From Cyanobacteria bacterium UBA8156 (GTDB lineage Bacteria; Cyanobacteriota; Cyanobacteriia; Pseudanabaenales; Pseudanabaenaceae): DNA of 5,787 nt. The notes below the pieces were generated by a model. That model made no database searches and was not told the origin of the DNA. It saw only the letters and a list, made by a program, of their open reading frames with translations. This document shows, in pieces, positions 5,769-5,787 of this stretch (position 1 is its first letter; the number at the start of each line of letters is the position of its first letter). The stretch spans positions 1-5,787 of the forward strand of contig DMPD01000254.1 in NCBI GenBank assembly GCA_003456125.1, in the 5' to 3' direction. Position numbers and translations under genes: made by a program.

Positions 5769-5787
5769 GTTACGGGGTAAGTTACGG
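5766..5787 (+). repeat. 12-bp direct tandem repeat starting on the stop codon
   Basis: The unit TAAGTTACGGGG (5766-5777) is followed at once by TAAGTTACGG (5778-5787), an exact continuation that is cut by the window edge. The first three bases of the first unit are the TAA stop of the pentapeptide gene. At least 1.8 copies are seen, and the array may be longer. Confidence 0.7.

Overview
The window is about 5.8 kb of GC-rich DNA that reads as cyanobacterial. Seven exact copies of the palindrome GCGATCGC (HIP1) occur, where chance predicts far fewer than one. The thiazole synthase has a cyanobacteria-like sequence, and the MscS-cyclic-nucleotide fusion, the LOG-like protein and the 'LLLTKQCPGC' pentapeptide-repeat protein are all types common in cyanobacteria. 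I cannot name the genus.

Layout. Positions 1-1999 carry two genes on the minus strand: an exported TTHB210/DUF5602-like protein (1034-1999) and, 45 bp downstream of it, a cytosolic-looking beta-rich protein of unknown function (988 to beyond position 1). A 98-bp divergent spacer (2000-2097) follows, with a perfect 7-bp dyad and a third half-copy of it. On the plus strand is an MscS-type channel with a C-terminal cyclic-nucleotide-binding domain (2098-3552). Its stop codon overlaps that of thiG, which runs the other way (4394-3549). After a 37-bp divergent spacer come two plus-strand genes that probably form an operon: a TIGR00725/SLOG-cluster-4 LOG-like protein (4432-4938) and a pentapeptide-repeat protein of 46 uninterrupted repeats (4971-5768). 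A 12-bp direct tandem repeat starts on the last stop codon and runs off the window. Coding density is very high; the longest stretch without a gene is the 98-bp spacer.

Functional reading. thiG makes the thiazole half of thiamin, but no other thiamin gene and no TPP riboswitch is visible. The channel is probably ligand-gated or ligand-modulated, since its phosphate-binding cassette looks intact. The LOG-like and pentapeptide genes share a transcript direction and a 32-bp gap but have no obvious common pathway. I see no mobile element, CRISPR array, RNA gene or defence system. The region looks like ordinary chromosome with several poorly characterised families. The items most worth a second look are the dyad upstream of the channel gene, the 60-bp coil-sized repeat with a lysine ladder in the pentapeptide protein, and the 12-bp tandem repeat at the right edge.
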